Of a DNA stretch of 64,000 bases, positions 8,186 to 16,578 are shown piece after piece. The stretch is from Extensimonas soli (GTDB taxonomy: Bacteria > Pseudomonadota > Gammaproteobacteria > Burkholderiales > Burkholderiaceae_C): positions 127,659-191,658 of the forward strand of contig NZ_JARGEL010000032.1 in the NCBI RefSeq assembly GCF_029211265.1, written 5' to 3'. Numbering within the stretch: the stretch's first letter is position 1; each line of letters opens with the position of its first letter. Made by a program: the position numbers and the translations under genes. Below the pieces are notes generated by a model. The model worked only from the letters and a program-made list of their open reading frames with translations. It had not been told where the DNA came from and ran no database searches.

Positions 8186-9766
8186 ATGAGCGCACGCTGC
8201 ATCATGGTGCTGGGCACTTCGAGCGGCGCGGGCAAGAGCTGGCTCGCCACGGCGCTGTGCCGCCACTACGCCCGGCAGGGACTGAAGGTGGCGCCGTTCA
8301 AGGCGCAGAACATGAGCAACAACGCGCGCGTGGTGCCCGACCTGGCCGGCGGCATGGGCGAGATCGGCGCGGCGCAATACTTTCAGGCGCTGGCCGCGCG
8401 CGCCGCACCCGAGGTGCGCATGAACCCGCTGCTGCTCAAGCCCGAGGCCGACACGCACAGCCAGGTGGTGCTGCTCGGGCAGGTCAGCGCCGCACTCACC
8501 GCGCTGCCCTGGCGCGCGCGCAGTGCGCAGGTCTGGCCGCAGATTGCCGCCGCGCTCGACGCGCTGCGCGCCGACAACGACGTGGTGGTGATCGAGGGCG
8601 CAGGCTCGCCCGCCGAGATCAACCTGATGGACAGCGACATCGTCAACCTGCGCGTGGCACGCCATGCCGACGCGCGCTGCCTGCTCGTGACCGACATCGA
8701 CCGCGGCGGCGCGTTCGCGCACCTGTACGGCACCTGGGCGCTGCTGCCCGAGGCGGACCGCGCGCGCATTCGCGGCTTCGTGCTCAACAAGTTCCGCGGC
8801 GACGCAGCCCTGCTGGCCCCCGCGCCCGAACAGCTCGAACGCCTGACCGGCGTGCCCACCGTGGCCGTGCTGCCCATGCGCTTTGGCCACGGTCTGCCGG
8901 AGGAGGATGGCGTGTTCGACGACCGGCCCGTGGCTGCCGCGCCGCCGCTCGCAGGTTTACAAGCCAAAATGGCCTCTGGTGAAGGTGTTGTCTTGACAAG
9001 TAGCTATTCAAAAGATAGCTCCTTGGATCGCGCACCGCGCCGCATCGCGATCGTCGCCTATCCGCGCATCAGCAACCTTGACGAATTCCAGCCGCTCAAA
9101 AACCTGCCCGGCGTGCAACTGGTCTGGGCGCGCACGCCGGCGCAGCTGGCAGGGGCCGACTGGATCGTGCTGCCCGGCAGCAAAGCCACCGCGGCCGACC
9201 TGGCCTGGCTGCGCGCGCAGCGCCTGGACGCCGCCATCGCCGCGCACGCAGGGCAGGGCGGGGCGGTGCTGGGCATTTGCGGCGGCCTGCAAATGCTGGG
9301 CGAAGCGCTGATAGACCAGCACGGCGTCGAAAGCCAAGGCAAGGCTGACGGCAATGTCGATGGCAACGCCCCGGGCCTCGGCCTGCTGCCCCTGGTCACC
9401 AGTTTTGCCCCGCACAAAACCGTGCGCCGCACGCAAGCGCGCTTCGGCCCCGCCACAGGCGCCTGGGCGCCGCTGGCCGGCGTGCCCGTCGCCGGCTACG
9501 AAATCCACAGCGGCCACACCGCGCAACACCCCGCCATGGCCGCCAAAGGCGACGTAGCGCACGAACTGATCCCCCACATCGCCTGGCAAAACGCCGCGGG
9601 TAACGTGCTCGGCGTGTACCTGCACGGCCTTTTTGAAGACGCGGGCGTGCTGCAAGCCCTGTTCGGCGCGCAGGCGCCGACGCTGGACGCGGCATTCGAG
9701 CGCCTCGCGGATGAGATCGAGCGCGCCTTTGCGCCGGGAGTGCTGCAGGCGCTTATCGGGCCGTGA
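8186..9766 (+). CDS. cobQ: Cobyric acid synthase CobQ/CbiP
   Basis: A 526-aa glutamine-dependent amidase that amidates carboxylates b, d, e and g of the corrin ring. The N-terminal synthetase domain begins MVLGTSSGAGKSW (P-loop) followed by APFKAQNMSNNARV. A C-terminal class I glutaminase domain has the nucleophile in GAVLGICGGLQMLG and the downstream GYEIHSGHT. The ATG at 8186 is chosen over longer frames because GGAGGAG lies 5 bp upstream and the P-loop starts a few residues in. The linker at ~258-275 is encoded by a translated dispersed repeat (8952-9022). Confidence 0.94.
   Translation: MSARCIMVLGTSSGAGKSWLATALCRHYARQGLKVAPFKAQNMSNNARVVPDLAGGMGEIGAAQYFQALAARAAPEVRMNPLLLKPEADTHSQVVLLGQVSAALTALPWRARSAQVWPQIAAALDALRADNDVVVIEGAGSPAEINLMDSDIVNLRVARHADARCLLVTDIDRGGAFAHLYGTWALLPEADRARIRGFVLNKFRGDAALLAPAPEQLERLTGVPTVAVLPMRFGHGLPEEDGVFDDRPVAAAPPLAGLQAKMASGEGVVLTSSYSKDSSLDRAPRRIAIVAYPRISNLDEFQPLKNLPGVQLVWARTPAQLAGADWIVLPGSKATAADLAWLRAQRLDAAIAAHAGQGGAVLGICGGLQMLGEALIDQHGVESQGKADGNVDGNAPGLGLLPLVTSFAPHKTVRRTQARFGPATGAWAPLAGVPVAGYEIHSGHTAQHPAMAAKGDVAHELIPHIAWQNAAGNVLGVYLHGLFEDAGVLQALFGAQAPTLDAAFERLADEIERAFAPGVLQALIGP
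8952..9022. repeat. Dispersed short repeat translated inside cobQ
   Basis: Contains CAAAATGGCCTCT, then AGCTATTCAAAAGATAGCT, a small inverted repeat. It lies exactly in the linker between the two CobQ domains and is read through in frame, giving a Ser-rich stretch (SSYSKDSS). Confidence 0.55.
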
Positions 9767-9771
9767 GGGAA

Positions 9772-9854
9772 ATTGGGGTCGGAAATTGGGGTCAGATTCC
9801 AATTATTTCCCCGCCTGCCCGCGGCGCCAGAAATTGGAATCTGACCCCAATTTT
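9772..9854. repeat. REP-like palindromic element
   Basis: AATTGGGGTCAGATTCC (9784-) extends to a perfect 21-nt arm. It is matched by its reverse complement at 9832-9852, separated by a 27-bp GC-rich spacer. A further partial arm (AATTGGGGTC) precedes it at 9771. The element sits between cobQ and phhB and could fold into a long hairpin. Related arms recur at 10176, 11166 and 11500. Confidence 0.75.
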
Positions 9855-9874
9855 CTTTTCTGAAAGGGGAATCC

Positions 9875-10177
9875 ATGACCAAACTTGAAGGATCTGCCCT
9901 GCAATCCGCCTTGGCCCAGGTACCCGCCTGGAATTTCGATGCCGAACGTCACGCCATCCGGCGCACGCTGCGCTTTGCGGACTTCAACGCGGCCTTCGGA
10001 TTCATGACGCGCACCGCCTTGGAAGCCGAACGCCAAAACCACCATCCGGAGTGGTTCAATGTCTATCACCAAGTGGAAATATTATTTTCCACACACGATG
10101 TCGGCGGCCTCACCGAACTCGACATTGCCTTCGCGCGCTGGGTGGACGCCACTGCCTTGGCCATGGGAGCGAGCTGA
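9875..10177 (+). CDS. phhB: Pterin-4a-carbinolamine dehydratase
   Basis: A 100-aa member of the PCD/DCoH family, which dehydrates 4a-hydroxytetrahydropterin during pterin recycling, usually for phenylalanine hydroxylase. The diagnostic EAERQNHHPEWFNVYHQVEI block (residues ~49-68) contains the catalytic His pair. A GGGGAA ribosome site precedes the ATG. No phenylalanine hydroxylase gene is in the window; the gene is isolated between two palindromic repeats. Confidence 0.92.
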   Translation: MTKLEGSALQSALAQVPAWNFDAERHAIRRTLRFADFNAAFGFMTRTALEAERQNHHPEWFNVYHQVEILFSTHDVGGLTELDIAFARWVDATALAMGAS

Positions 10178-10245
10178 AATTGGCGTCAGATCCCGTTTTC
10201 TGGGGGCTCTGCCAAGCGAGGGAGTGATCGGAATCTGATCCCAAC
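10176..10245. repeat. Degenerate REP-like element
   Basis: GAAATTGGCGTCAGATCCCG at 10176-10195 and CGGAATCTGATCCCAAC at 10229-10245 are imperfect versions of the two arms seen at 9784 and 9832. The right arm runs into the outer core of the attC site. Confidence 0.6.
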
Positions 10246-10298
10246 ACCTGAGCTAAGCCGCGCGGCGAAGCGGCGTCGGCTTGGACGAATTGTTAGGC
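10239..10298 (-). other. Integron attC site (59-base element)
   Basis: On the minus strand the element starts with core GCCTAAC (10298-10292) and ends with core GTTGGGA (10245-10239). Between them are the imperfectly complementary arms AAGCCGACGCCGC and GCGCGGCTTAG. These are the features of a classical attC recombination site of mobile-integron cassettes. The stop codon of the cassette gene (TAA, 10293-10295) lies inside the first core, as is common. It marks the downstream end of the cassette. Confidence 0.9.
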
Positions 10299-10865
10299 CC
10301 CGCGCGCAGCTCGTGCGATTGCCTCTTTCAGTGCCTCGCAATCCTGCTCGAGCACGACCTGAACGGATGTAAAAGGCCCTAGAAAAGGAGTGCCGGGCTT
10401 GCCCTGCAAATACGCTTGCTTGTGGTCGCTAATCAGTGAGTTGACTCTTGTTCGAGCCTCAATCACTTGATCATAGGCCTGCCGGATCTCCGCGCCATAA
10501 ATACCGATGATCATCTCGATTCGGCTGAAGTCCACAGGACGATCGGCGCTGGCCTTTATTACGGCGTCGAGATATGCGTTGTAGTCGCATTCCCCCTTCA
10601 TAACAAGCGTTAGGTGCAGGTAGTTGGAGAACATGCCGTTGAGCCAACGGCATACGAGAACATAAAGCTCTTCCAGTCGCTCTTTCGAAACCCTTTGATT
10701 CTGGACGCGTTCTTCGTGTACCAACTGCACCTTTAGCTGCTTGGCATTCGCTCTGTTAGTAAGCCACACGCCAAGGGTGGTGAGCAGCGAGCCGAACACA
10801 ACGCCAAGCAGTCCGACCCACGCCTCGGAAGGAGCTTTTGCCAACACTTGCAGCAACGTATCCAT
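10293..10865 (-). CDS. Integron cassette gene: single-span membrane protein of unknown function
   Basis: A 190-aa protein not recognised by family. One hydrophobic segment lies at residues ~15-37 (AWVGLLGVVFGSLLTTLGVWLT), followed by a charged, probably coiled-coil stretch (KVQLVHEERVQNQRVSKERLEEL) and a helical C-terminal domain. The pattern is of a short anchor with a cytoplasmic domain. Its base composition is visibly less GC-rich than neighbouring genes. It is bounded by GTTAGGC at its 5' side (10876-10870) and by an attC at its 3' side, so it was acquired as an integron cassette. Confidence 0.8.
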   Translation of the reverse strand: MDTLLQVLAKAPSEAWVGLLGVVFGSLLTTLGVWLTNRANAKQLKVQLVHEERVQNQRVSKERLEELYVLVCRWLNGMFSNYLHLTLVMKGECDYNAYLDAVIKASADRPVDFSRIEMIIGIYGAEIRQAYDQVIEARTRVNSLISDHKQAYLQGKPGTPFLGPFTSVQVVLEQDCEALKEAIARAARGA

Positions 10866-10869
10866 AGGG

Positions 10870-10925
10870 GCCTAACATAATATATCCGGCAGATTCTGCC
10901 GGATAAGCTGGGCGGTGCGGGATAT
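10870..10925 (-). other. attI-like cassette insertion junction
   Basis: Immediately upstream of the cassette gene the minus strand reads ATATTATGTTAGGCC, giving the GTTAGGC core at 10876-10870 used by integron integrases. Beside it (about 10883-10906) lies a 21-bp near-perfect palindrome built on CCGGCAGA/TCTGCCGG, a possible integrase or regulator site. Its place between the divergent intI remnant and the cassette fits an attI site. Confidence 0.65.
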
Positions 10926-10976
10926 TCTTGGCACAGAGTCGTCCTAAAAATGGTTCTACATCAACGGGTTACGCAC

Positions 10977-11005
10977 TTGATGCTGTGCGTATTTACAGGC
11001 ATACA
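10977..11005 (+). promoter_or_regulatory. intI promoter with LexA box
   Basis: CTGTGCGTATTTACAG at 10983-10998 matches the LexA consensus CTGT-N8-ACAG. It lies between a -35-like TTGATG (10977-10982) and a -10-like CATACA (11000-11005), 13 bp before the integrase ATG. SOS control of integron integrases by a LexA box in this position is established for mobile and chromosomal integrons. Confidence 0.7.
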
Positions 11006-11011
11006 TCAAGC

Positions 11012-11164
11012 ATGAAACCCGGCACACCCACATCCGTTCTTCGCTCCATCCGCTTGCTCGACCAACTTCGGGAGCGCATCCGGTATCTGCACTATAGCCC
11101 ACAGACCGAGAAGGCGTACCTGTACTGGGTGCGTTTTTCATTCGCTGGCATGGCCGTGCAGGGG
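11012..11164 (+). pseudogene. intI: Truncated integron integrase (intI remnant)
   Basis: The first ~45 codons encode [19 protein letters not shown], then [17 protein letters not shown], the start of the N-terminal SAM-like domain of integron integrases. A full IntI is ~320-340 aa with the catalytic RHRY residues in the C-terminal half, none of which is present. Homology stops at about 11150-11165, where REP-like sequence (TAGGGTCCGATTTC) begins. The frame runs on to 11500 only as non-homologous sequence. The orientation, divergent from the cassette gene, is that of a true integron. Confidence 0.82.
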
Positions 11165-11603
11165 GATAGATTAGGGTCCGATTTCAATTCTCTGCCAAGG
11201 CCACACCACAAAGGCCGAGCGCAGCAAAGGCCCGTGCGGTATCCCCGCCCTTCTGCCTGCGCCGAGGAGCGCAGCGCCCGGCGGGAGAAAGGCGCGCGAT
11301 TGTTCGAGCGCAGCGAGTTTCGCGCGACCCCGCCGGGCGTGAGCACCGCAGCTTGCCCTGACCGCCGTGAGGCGGGCAGGGACGCAGGCAGCAGGGTCGC
11401 CTTCTTTTGCCTTCTTTTCTTGGCGAGACAAGAAAAGAAGGTGCGCCGCCGGGCGCAACTCCCGGCACCCGTCCCGTGCTCCAGCACCTGCGCTCGATAA
11501 TCGAAATCTGAACCCCATTTCCGCCTTTGCTTCATCACCCCGCAAATAATTGGAATCTGCCCCCAATTTCTGACCCGAATTTCCCCTCCATCCAAGCTCC
11601 CCC
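11165..11603. repeat. Repeat-filled intergenic region between the intI remnant and cobT
   Basis: No gene is seen. Degenerate REP-like arms occur at the left (GGGTCCGATTTCAATT, about 11175-11190) and right (GAAATCTGAACCCC near 11501 and AATTGGAATCTGCCCCC near 11550). In the middle is a strong hairpin, CCTTCTTTTCTTG / CAAGAAAAGAAGG (about 11410-11442), inside a GC-rich block that also opens reading frames by chance. It looks like stacked small repeats that replaced the integrase 3' part. Confidence 0.6.
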
Positions 11604-12704
11604 ATGCAATCCATCGCCCACTTCACCACCCCCCAAATCCCAGACATCACCGACCCCGCCCTCACAGCACGGCTGCAGCACACGCTCGACCAGAAAACCA
11701 AGCCGCTGGGCTCGCTCGGCCGGCTCGAGGCGCTGGCCTTGCGCCTGGGGCACATTCTGGGCAGCACGGCGCCGGCGCTGCAGCAGCCGCAAATGCTGGT
11801 GTGCGCGGGCGACCATGGTCTGGCTGCGCGCGGGGTGTCGGCCTTTCCGGCGGACGTCACCTGGCAGATGGTGCACAACTTTCTCGCCGGCGGCGCGGCT
11901 GTGAGCGTGCTTGCGCGCCAGCATGGCCTGGCGCTCACGGTGGTCGATTGCGGCGTGGCGCGCGCGGTCGAGCCGCCCACGGCAGCTTCGACAGCAGCGG
12001 CTCAAAACGGGACTGCGAGCCCGCCGCGCCTGCTGCAGCGCCGCGTGGCCGCGGGCACGCAAGACGCTTCTTGCGGCCCGGCGATGACGCCCGAGCAATG
12101 CGCGCAGGCGCTCGCCAACGGGCAGGAGATCGTGCGCGGCCTGCCTGGCAATGTGCTGCTGCTGGGCGAGATGGGCATAGGCAACACCTCGGTGGCTTCG
12201 CTGCTGCTCGCGCGCCTGGGCGGGGTCGATCTGGCGGCGTGCACCGGTGCGGGCACGGGGTTGGATGCGGAGGGCATCGCGCGCAAGCGCGCCGTGCTGC
12301 AGCAGGCGCTGCAGGCCAACGCGCAGGCCACGAGCCCGCTGCAGGCCCTGGCGGCGCTCGGCGGCTTTGAGGTCGCCACGCTCACGGGCGCCGTGCTGCA
12401 GGCTGCGGCGGAGCGCCGCGTGATCGTCGTCGATGGCTTCATCAGCAGCGCCGCCGTGTTCGTGGCCAGCCGCCTGCAGCCCGCCGTGCTGCAGCGCTGC
12501 GTGTTCGCGCACCGCTCGGGCGAACCCGGCCACGCGCTGATGCTCGCGCAGATGCAGGCCGAGCCGCTGCTCGACTGGGGGCTGCGCCTGGGCGAGGGCT
12601 CGGGCGCGGCGCTGGCGTGGCCGCTGCTTGCCTCGGCCTGCACCATCTTGTGCGACATGGCGAGCTTCGAAGCCGCGGGCGTGGCCGGGCGCGTGGACTG
12701 TTGA
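11604..12704 (+). CDS. cobT: Nicotinate-nucleotide--dimethylbenzimidazole phosphoribosyltransferase
   Basis: A 366-aa enzyme that makes alpha-ribazole phosphate for the lower ligand of cobalamin. Family signatures: KTKPLGSLGRLE near residue 31, CAGDHGLAARGVSAFPADVT (~68-87), LLGEMGIGNTS (~188-198), CTGAGTGLD and the C-terminal LRLGEGSGAAL with the catalytic Glu. Length is typical. It belongs functionally with cbiB, cobC and cobQ but is separated from them by the integron relic. Confidence 0.95.
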   Translation: MQSIAHFTTPQIPDITDPALTARLQHTLDQKTKPLGSLGRLEALALRLGHILGSTAPALQQPQMLVCAGDHGLAARGVSAFPADVTWQMVHNFLAGGAAVSVLARQHGLALTVVDCGVARAVEPPTAASTAAAQNGTASPPRLLQRRVAAGTQDASCGPAMTPEQCAQALANGQEIVRGLPGNVLLLGEMGIGNTSVASLLLARLGGVDLAACTGAGTGLDAEGIARKRAVLQQALQANAQATSPLQALAALGGFEVATLTGAVLQAAAERRVIVVDGFISSAAVFVASRLQPAVLQRCVFAHRSGEPGHALMLAQMQAEPLLDWGLRLGEGSGAALAWPLLASACTILCDMASFEAAGVAGRVDC

Positions 12705-12832
12705 GAAGGCAGCTGCACCAGCGTGGTGCAGCCGCAGTGAACGTCGTACACTGTGCGACGCTGAGCGCCAAGACAGACAACAACGCAGCAGGCGGCCAGC
12801 GTAGAGCCCCCTCGAGCACCAGGAGACAAAGC

Positions 12833-14662
12833 TTGCAGCCAACCAACACGCAAGACCCGGCCTACTTCCACCAGGTCGTCGATTGTCAGTGGGCGTGTCC
12901 CGCACACACGCCCGTTCCCGAATACATCCGCCTGATCGCGCAGCGCCGCTACGACGATGCGTACATGGTCAACTGGGTGTCCAACGTCTTTCCGGGCATC
13001 CTCGGGCGCACCTGCGACCGGCCGTGCGAGCCCGCGTGCCGGCGTGGCCGCGTCGAAGACCACAACCTGCCCAAGCCCGAGCCCGTGGCCATCTGCCGCC
13101 TGAAGCGCGTGGCCGCCGACTTCAAGACCGACGTGCGCGCGCGCATGCCGCGCCCGCTGCCGCCCAACGGCAAGCGCGTGGCCTGCGTGGGCGCGGGGCC
13201 GGCTTCGCTCACGGTGGCGCGCGATCTTGCGCCGCTGGGCTACGAGGTCACGGTGTTCGACGCCGAGGCGCGCGCGGGCGGCTTCATGCACCAGCAGATT
13301 CCGCGCTTTCGCCTGCCAGAGCACGTGATCGACGAGGAGACGGGTTACGTTTTCGCGCTCGGCGCCCAATTCCGCCCCGGCACGCGCATCGATTCCATGC
13401 GCGCGCTGCTTGGCCAGGGCTACGACGCCGTCTTCGTCGGCAGCGGTGCGCCGCGCGGGCGCGACCTCGACCTGCCCGGGCGCAAGGAGGCGGCCGCGCA
13501 CATCCACATCGGCATCGACTGGCTGGCCTCGGTGTCGTTTGGGCACGTGACGTCGGTCGCCAGGCGCGTGATCGTGCTTGGCGGCGGCAACACGGCCATG
13601 GACTGCTGCCGCTCGGCGCGGCGCCTGGGCGGCGAGGACGTGAAGGTCATCGTGCGTTCGGGCTACGACGAGATGAAAGCCTCGCCGTGGGAGAAAGAGG
13701 ACGCGCAGCACGAGGGCATCCCCATCATCAACATGCACGTGCCCAAGGCGTTCGTGCACGAGGGCGGCAAGCTCACGGGGATGCTGTTTGAGGTCGTGCG
13801 CGCCGAGTACGACGCGCAGGGCCGGCGCCAGCTCGTGCCCACGGGCGAGCCCGAGGCGTTCTTTGCCTGCGACGAGGTGCTGATCGCGGTCGGGCAGGAA
13901 AACGCCTTTCCGTGGATAGAGCGCGACGTTGGCATCGCGTTCGACCGCTGGGGCCTGCCAGAGCTGGGCAAGGGCACCTTCCAGTCCAGCCTGCCGCAGG
14001 TGTTCTTCGGCGGCGACGCGGCCTACGGCCCCAAGAACATCATCACCGCGGTGGCGCACGGGCACGAGGCCGCCGTGTCGATCGACCTGTTCCTGCGCGG
14101 GCAGGACGTGGCGCAGCGCCCGCCGCCGCACGTGAACCTGGTGTCGCAAAAAATGGGCATCCACGAGTGGAGCTACGACAACGACCCGAGCAACGACCCG
14201 CGCTACAAGGTGCCCTGGGCGCAGGCCGAAAAAGCGCTTGCGAGCATCGCCGTCGAGGTCGAGCTGGGCTTTGACCCGGCCACCGCCGCCAAGGAAGCGC
14301 ACCGCTGCCTGAACTGCGACGTGCAGACCGTGTTCACGCCCAATCTGTGCATCGAATGCGACAGTTGCGTGGACATCTGCCCCACCGATTGCATCACCTT
14401 CACCACCAACGGCGAGGAGGCCGAGCTGCGCCAGCGCCTGCACGCGCCCGCACTGCACCCCGAGGAGCCGCTGTTCGTCTCGCCCGCGCTCAAGACCGGC
14501 CGCGTGCTCGTCAAGGACGAGGACGTGTGCCTGCACTGCGGCCTGTGCGCCGAGCGCTGCCCGACCGGTGCGTGGGACATGCAGAAGTTCCTGCTGCTCA
14601 CCGCCAAGGCCGGCGATGCTTTCAAAGACATAGCTATGAGCGCAGAAAGGACGGGCGTATGA
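12833..14662 (+). CDS. korC: 2-oxoglutarate:ferredoxin/NADP oxidoreductase, FAD/NADPH-Fe-S subunit (KorC-like)
   Basis: About 609 aa (~66 kDa) from a TTG start with AGGAGA ~8 bp upstream; the frame further 5' runs into cobT. Domain order: GltD-like N-terminal cluster domain (CQWACPAH ... CDRPCEPAC), FAD domain (VGAGPASLTVARDL, ~120-133), NADPH domain (VLGGGNTAMDC, ~245), then two C-terminal 4Fe-4S motifs, CIECDSCVDICP and CLHCGLCAERCP. Composition and size match the gamma subunit of the KorABC enzyme described from denitrifying Azoarcus/Thauera, which passes electrons between 2-oxoglutarate, ferredoxin and NADP. Its stop overlaps the next start. Confidence 0.82.
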   Translation: MQPTNTQDPAYFHQVVDCQWACPAHTPVPEYIRLIAQRRYDDAYMVNWVSNVFPGILGRTCDRPCEPACRRGRVEDHNLPKPEPVAICRLKRVAADFKTDVRARMPRPLPPNGKRVACVGAGPASLTVARDLAPLGYEVTVFDAEARAGGFMHQQIPRFRLPEHVIDEETGYVFALGAQFRPGTRIDSMRALLGQGYDAVFVGSGAPRGRDLDLPGRKEAAAHIHIGIDWLASVSFGHVTSVARRVIVLGGGNTAMDCCRSARRLGGEDVKVIVRSGYDEMKASPWEKEDAQHEGIPIINMHVPKAFVHEGGKLTGMLFEVVRAEYDAQGRRQLVPTGEPEAFFACDEVLIAVGQENAFPWIERDVGIAFDRWGLPELGKGTFQSSLPQVFFGGDAAYGPKNIITAVAHGHEAAVSIDLFLRGQDVAQRPPPHVNLVSQKMGIHEWSYDNDPSNDPRYKVPWAQAEKALASIAVEVELGFDPATAAKEAHRCLNCDVQTVFTPNLCIECDSCVDICPTDCITFTTNGEEAELRQRLHAPALHPEEPLFVSPALKTGRVLVKDEDVCLHCGLCAERCPTGAWDMQKFLLLTAKAGDAFKDIAMSAERTGV

Positions 14663-16578
14663 AGCCGATTGAAGCCATCAACGACTTTGTCATCAAGTTT
14701 GCCAACGTGAACGGCTCGGGCTCGGCCAGCGCGAACGAGCTCTTTGCCAAGGCCATTTTGCGCATGGGTGTGCCCGTGAGCCCGCGCAACATCTTCCCGA
14801 GCAACATCCAGGGTCTGCCGACCTGGTACGAGGTGCGCGTGAGCGAACAGGGCTACCTGGGCCGGCGCGGCGGCACCGACATGATGGTGGCGCTGAATCC
14901 GCAGACCTGGGCCGCCGACCTGGCCGAGATCGAGCCCGGCGGCTACCTGTTTTACGACAGCACGCGCCCGCGCGCGCCCGAGGAGCTGCGCGCAGACATC
15001 ATCGTCATCGGCATGCCGCTGACCGAAATCTGCAACGCCGTGTTCGCCGACCCGCGCCAGCGCCAGCTGTTCAAGAACATCGTCTATCTGGGCGCGCTCT
15101 CGGTGCTGCTGGACATGGACGCCGTGGCCATCGAAACCCTGCTCGGCGAGCAGTACAAGGGCAAGGAAAAGCTGCTCGCCTCGAACGTGCAGGCGCTGCA
15201 GCTGGGGCGCGACTTTGCGCGCGAGCACCTTGCGCACCCGCTGCCGATCCGCGTGCGGCGCGCCGACCGCGTGGGCCAGCGCATCTTCATCGACGGCAAC
15301 ACGGCCGCGGGGCTGGGGGCGGTCTATGGCGGCGCCACGGTGTGCGCGTGGTACCCGATCACGCCCTCGACCTCGGTGGCCGAAGCCTTCATGCAGTATT
15401 GCGCGGCGTTTCGCAAGGACGCCGAAGGGCGTCACAACTACGCCATCGTGCAGGCCGAAGACGAGCTTGCCTCGATCGGCATGGTTGTGGGCGCCGGCTG
15501 GAACGGCGCGCGCGCGTTCACGGCCACCTCGGGGCCGGGCATTTCGCTCATGACCGAATTTCTCGGCCTGGCCTACTTTGCCGAGATTCCCGCGACGCTC
15601 ATCAACGTGCAGCGCGGCGGCCCCTCCACCGGCATGCCCACGCGCACGCAGCAGGCCGACCTGCTGGCCTGCGCCTACGCCTCGCACGGCGACACCAAGC
15701 ACGTGCTGCTGCTGCCCGAAGACCCGCGCGAATGCTTCGAATTCACAGCCACCGCGCTCGACCTGGCCGACCGCCTGCAAACGCCGGTGTTCGTGATGAG
15801 CGACCTCGACATCGGCATGAACCAGCGCCTGTGCGCGCCGCTGGCCTGGGACGACCGCCGCGACTACGACCGCGGCAAGGTCATGGGCGCGCAAGACCTG
15901 GAGCAGCGCGAATTTGGCCGCTACAAGGATGTCGATGGCGACGGCATCCCCTGGCGCACGCTGCCGGGCACGCACCCCAAGCTGGGCAGCTATTTCACGC
16001 GCGGCACCACGCGCGACCCCTACGCGCGCTATTCCGAGCGCGGGCCTGATTACCTCTACAACATGGAGCGCCTGCAGCGCAAGTTCGCCACCGCGGCGAC
16101 GCTGGTGCCGCAGCCCGTGCTGCAGCCCGCGGCCACGCCCACGCAGCTGGGGGTGATCTATTTCGGCTCCACGAGCTGCGCCATGGCCGAGGCGCTCGAT
16201 GCGCTTGCGGCGGCGGGCATCCACGTCGATGCGCTGCGCCTGCGCGCGTTCCCGTTCCCCGCGAGCGTGCGCGACTTCATCGCCGCGCACGACCAGGTCT
16301 TCGTGGTCGAGCAAAACCGCGACGCGCAAATGCGCTCGCTGCTCGTCAACGAGCTCGAGATCGACCCGGCGCGCCTGCGCCCCGTGCTGCACTACGACGG
16401 CACGCCGATCACCGCGCGCTTCATCACGCAAGCCATCACCCAACTCGCCGCAAGTCTCGCCGCAAGTCTGGCCGCACATGCGCCGCACGGCGCCGCTGCG
16501 GCTGCGACACCCGCCATTGCGCAAGGGGACGCCCAGGCCGCCGCCCAAGCCGCCATCCAGGAGACCAGCACGCCATGA
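14659..16578 (+). CDS. korA: 2-oxoacid:ferredoxin oxidoreductase, alpha (gamma-alpha fusion) subunit (KorA-like)
   Basis: A 639-aa protein combining the gamma domain (residues ~10-190, GSGSASANELFAKAILRMG) with the pyrimidine-binding alpha domain (AAGLGAVYGGATVCAWYPIT, SGPGISLMTEFLGLAYFAE, QRGGPSTGMPTRTQQADL). A C-terminal transketolase-C-like region ends in an Ala-rich tail. With KorB it would decarboxylate a 2-oxoacid, probably 2-oxoglutarate, using TPP and a 4Fe-4S cluster. Start and stop overlap neighbouring genes (GTATGA and ATGA), so the three subunits are co-translated. Confidence 0.86.
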   Translation: MKPIEAINDFVIKFANVNGSGSASANELFAKAILRMGVPVSPRNIFPSNIQGLPTWYEVRVSEQGYLGRRGGTDMMVALNPQTWAADLAEIEPGGYLFYDSTRPRAPEELRADIIVIGMPLTEICNAVFADPRQRQLFKNIVYLGALSVLLDMDAVAIETLLGEQYKGKEKLLASNVQALQLGRDFAREHLAHPLPIRVRRADRVGQRIFIDGNTAAGLGAVYGGATVCAWYPITPSTSVAEAFMQYCAAFRKDAEGRHNYAIVQAEDELASIGMVVGAGWNGARAFTATSGPGISLMTEFLGLAYFAEIPATLINVQRGGPSTGMPTRTQQADLLACAYASHGDTKHVLLLPEDPRECFEFTATALDLADRLQTPVFVMSDLDIGMNQRLCAPLAWDDRRDYDRGKVMGAQDLEQREFGRYKDVDGDGIPWRTLPGTHPKLGSYFTRGTTRDPYARYSERGPDYLYNMERLQRKFATAATLVPQPVLQPAATPTQLGVIYFGSTSCAMAEALDALAAAGIHVDALRLRAFPFPASVRDFIAAHDQVFVVEQNRDAQMRSLLVNELEIDPARLRPVLHYDGTPITARFITQAITQLAASLAASLAAHAPHGAAAAATPAIAQGDAQAAAQAAIQETSTP

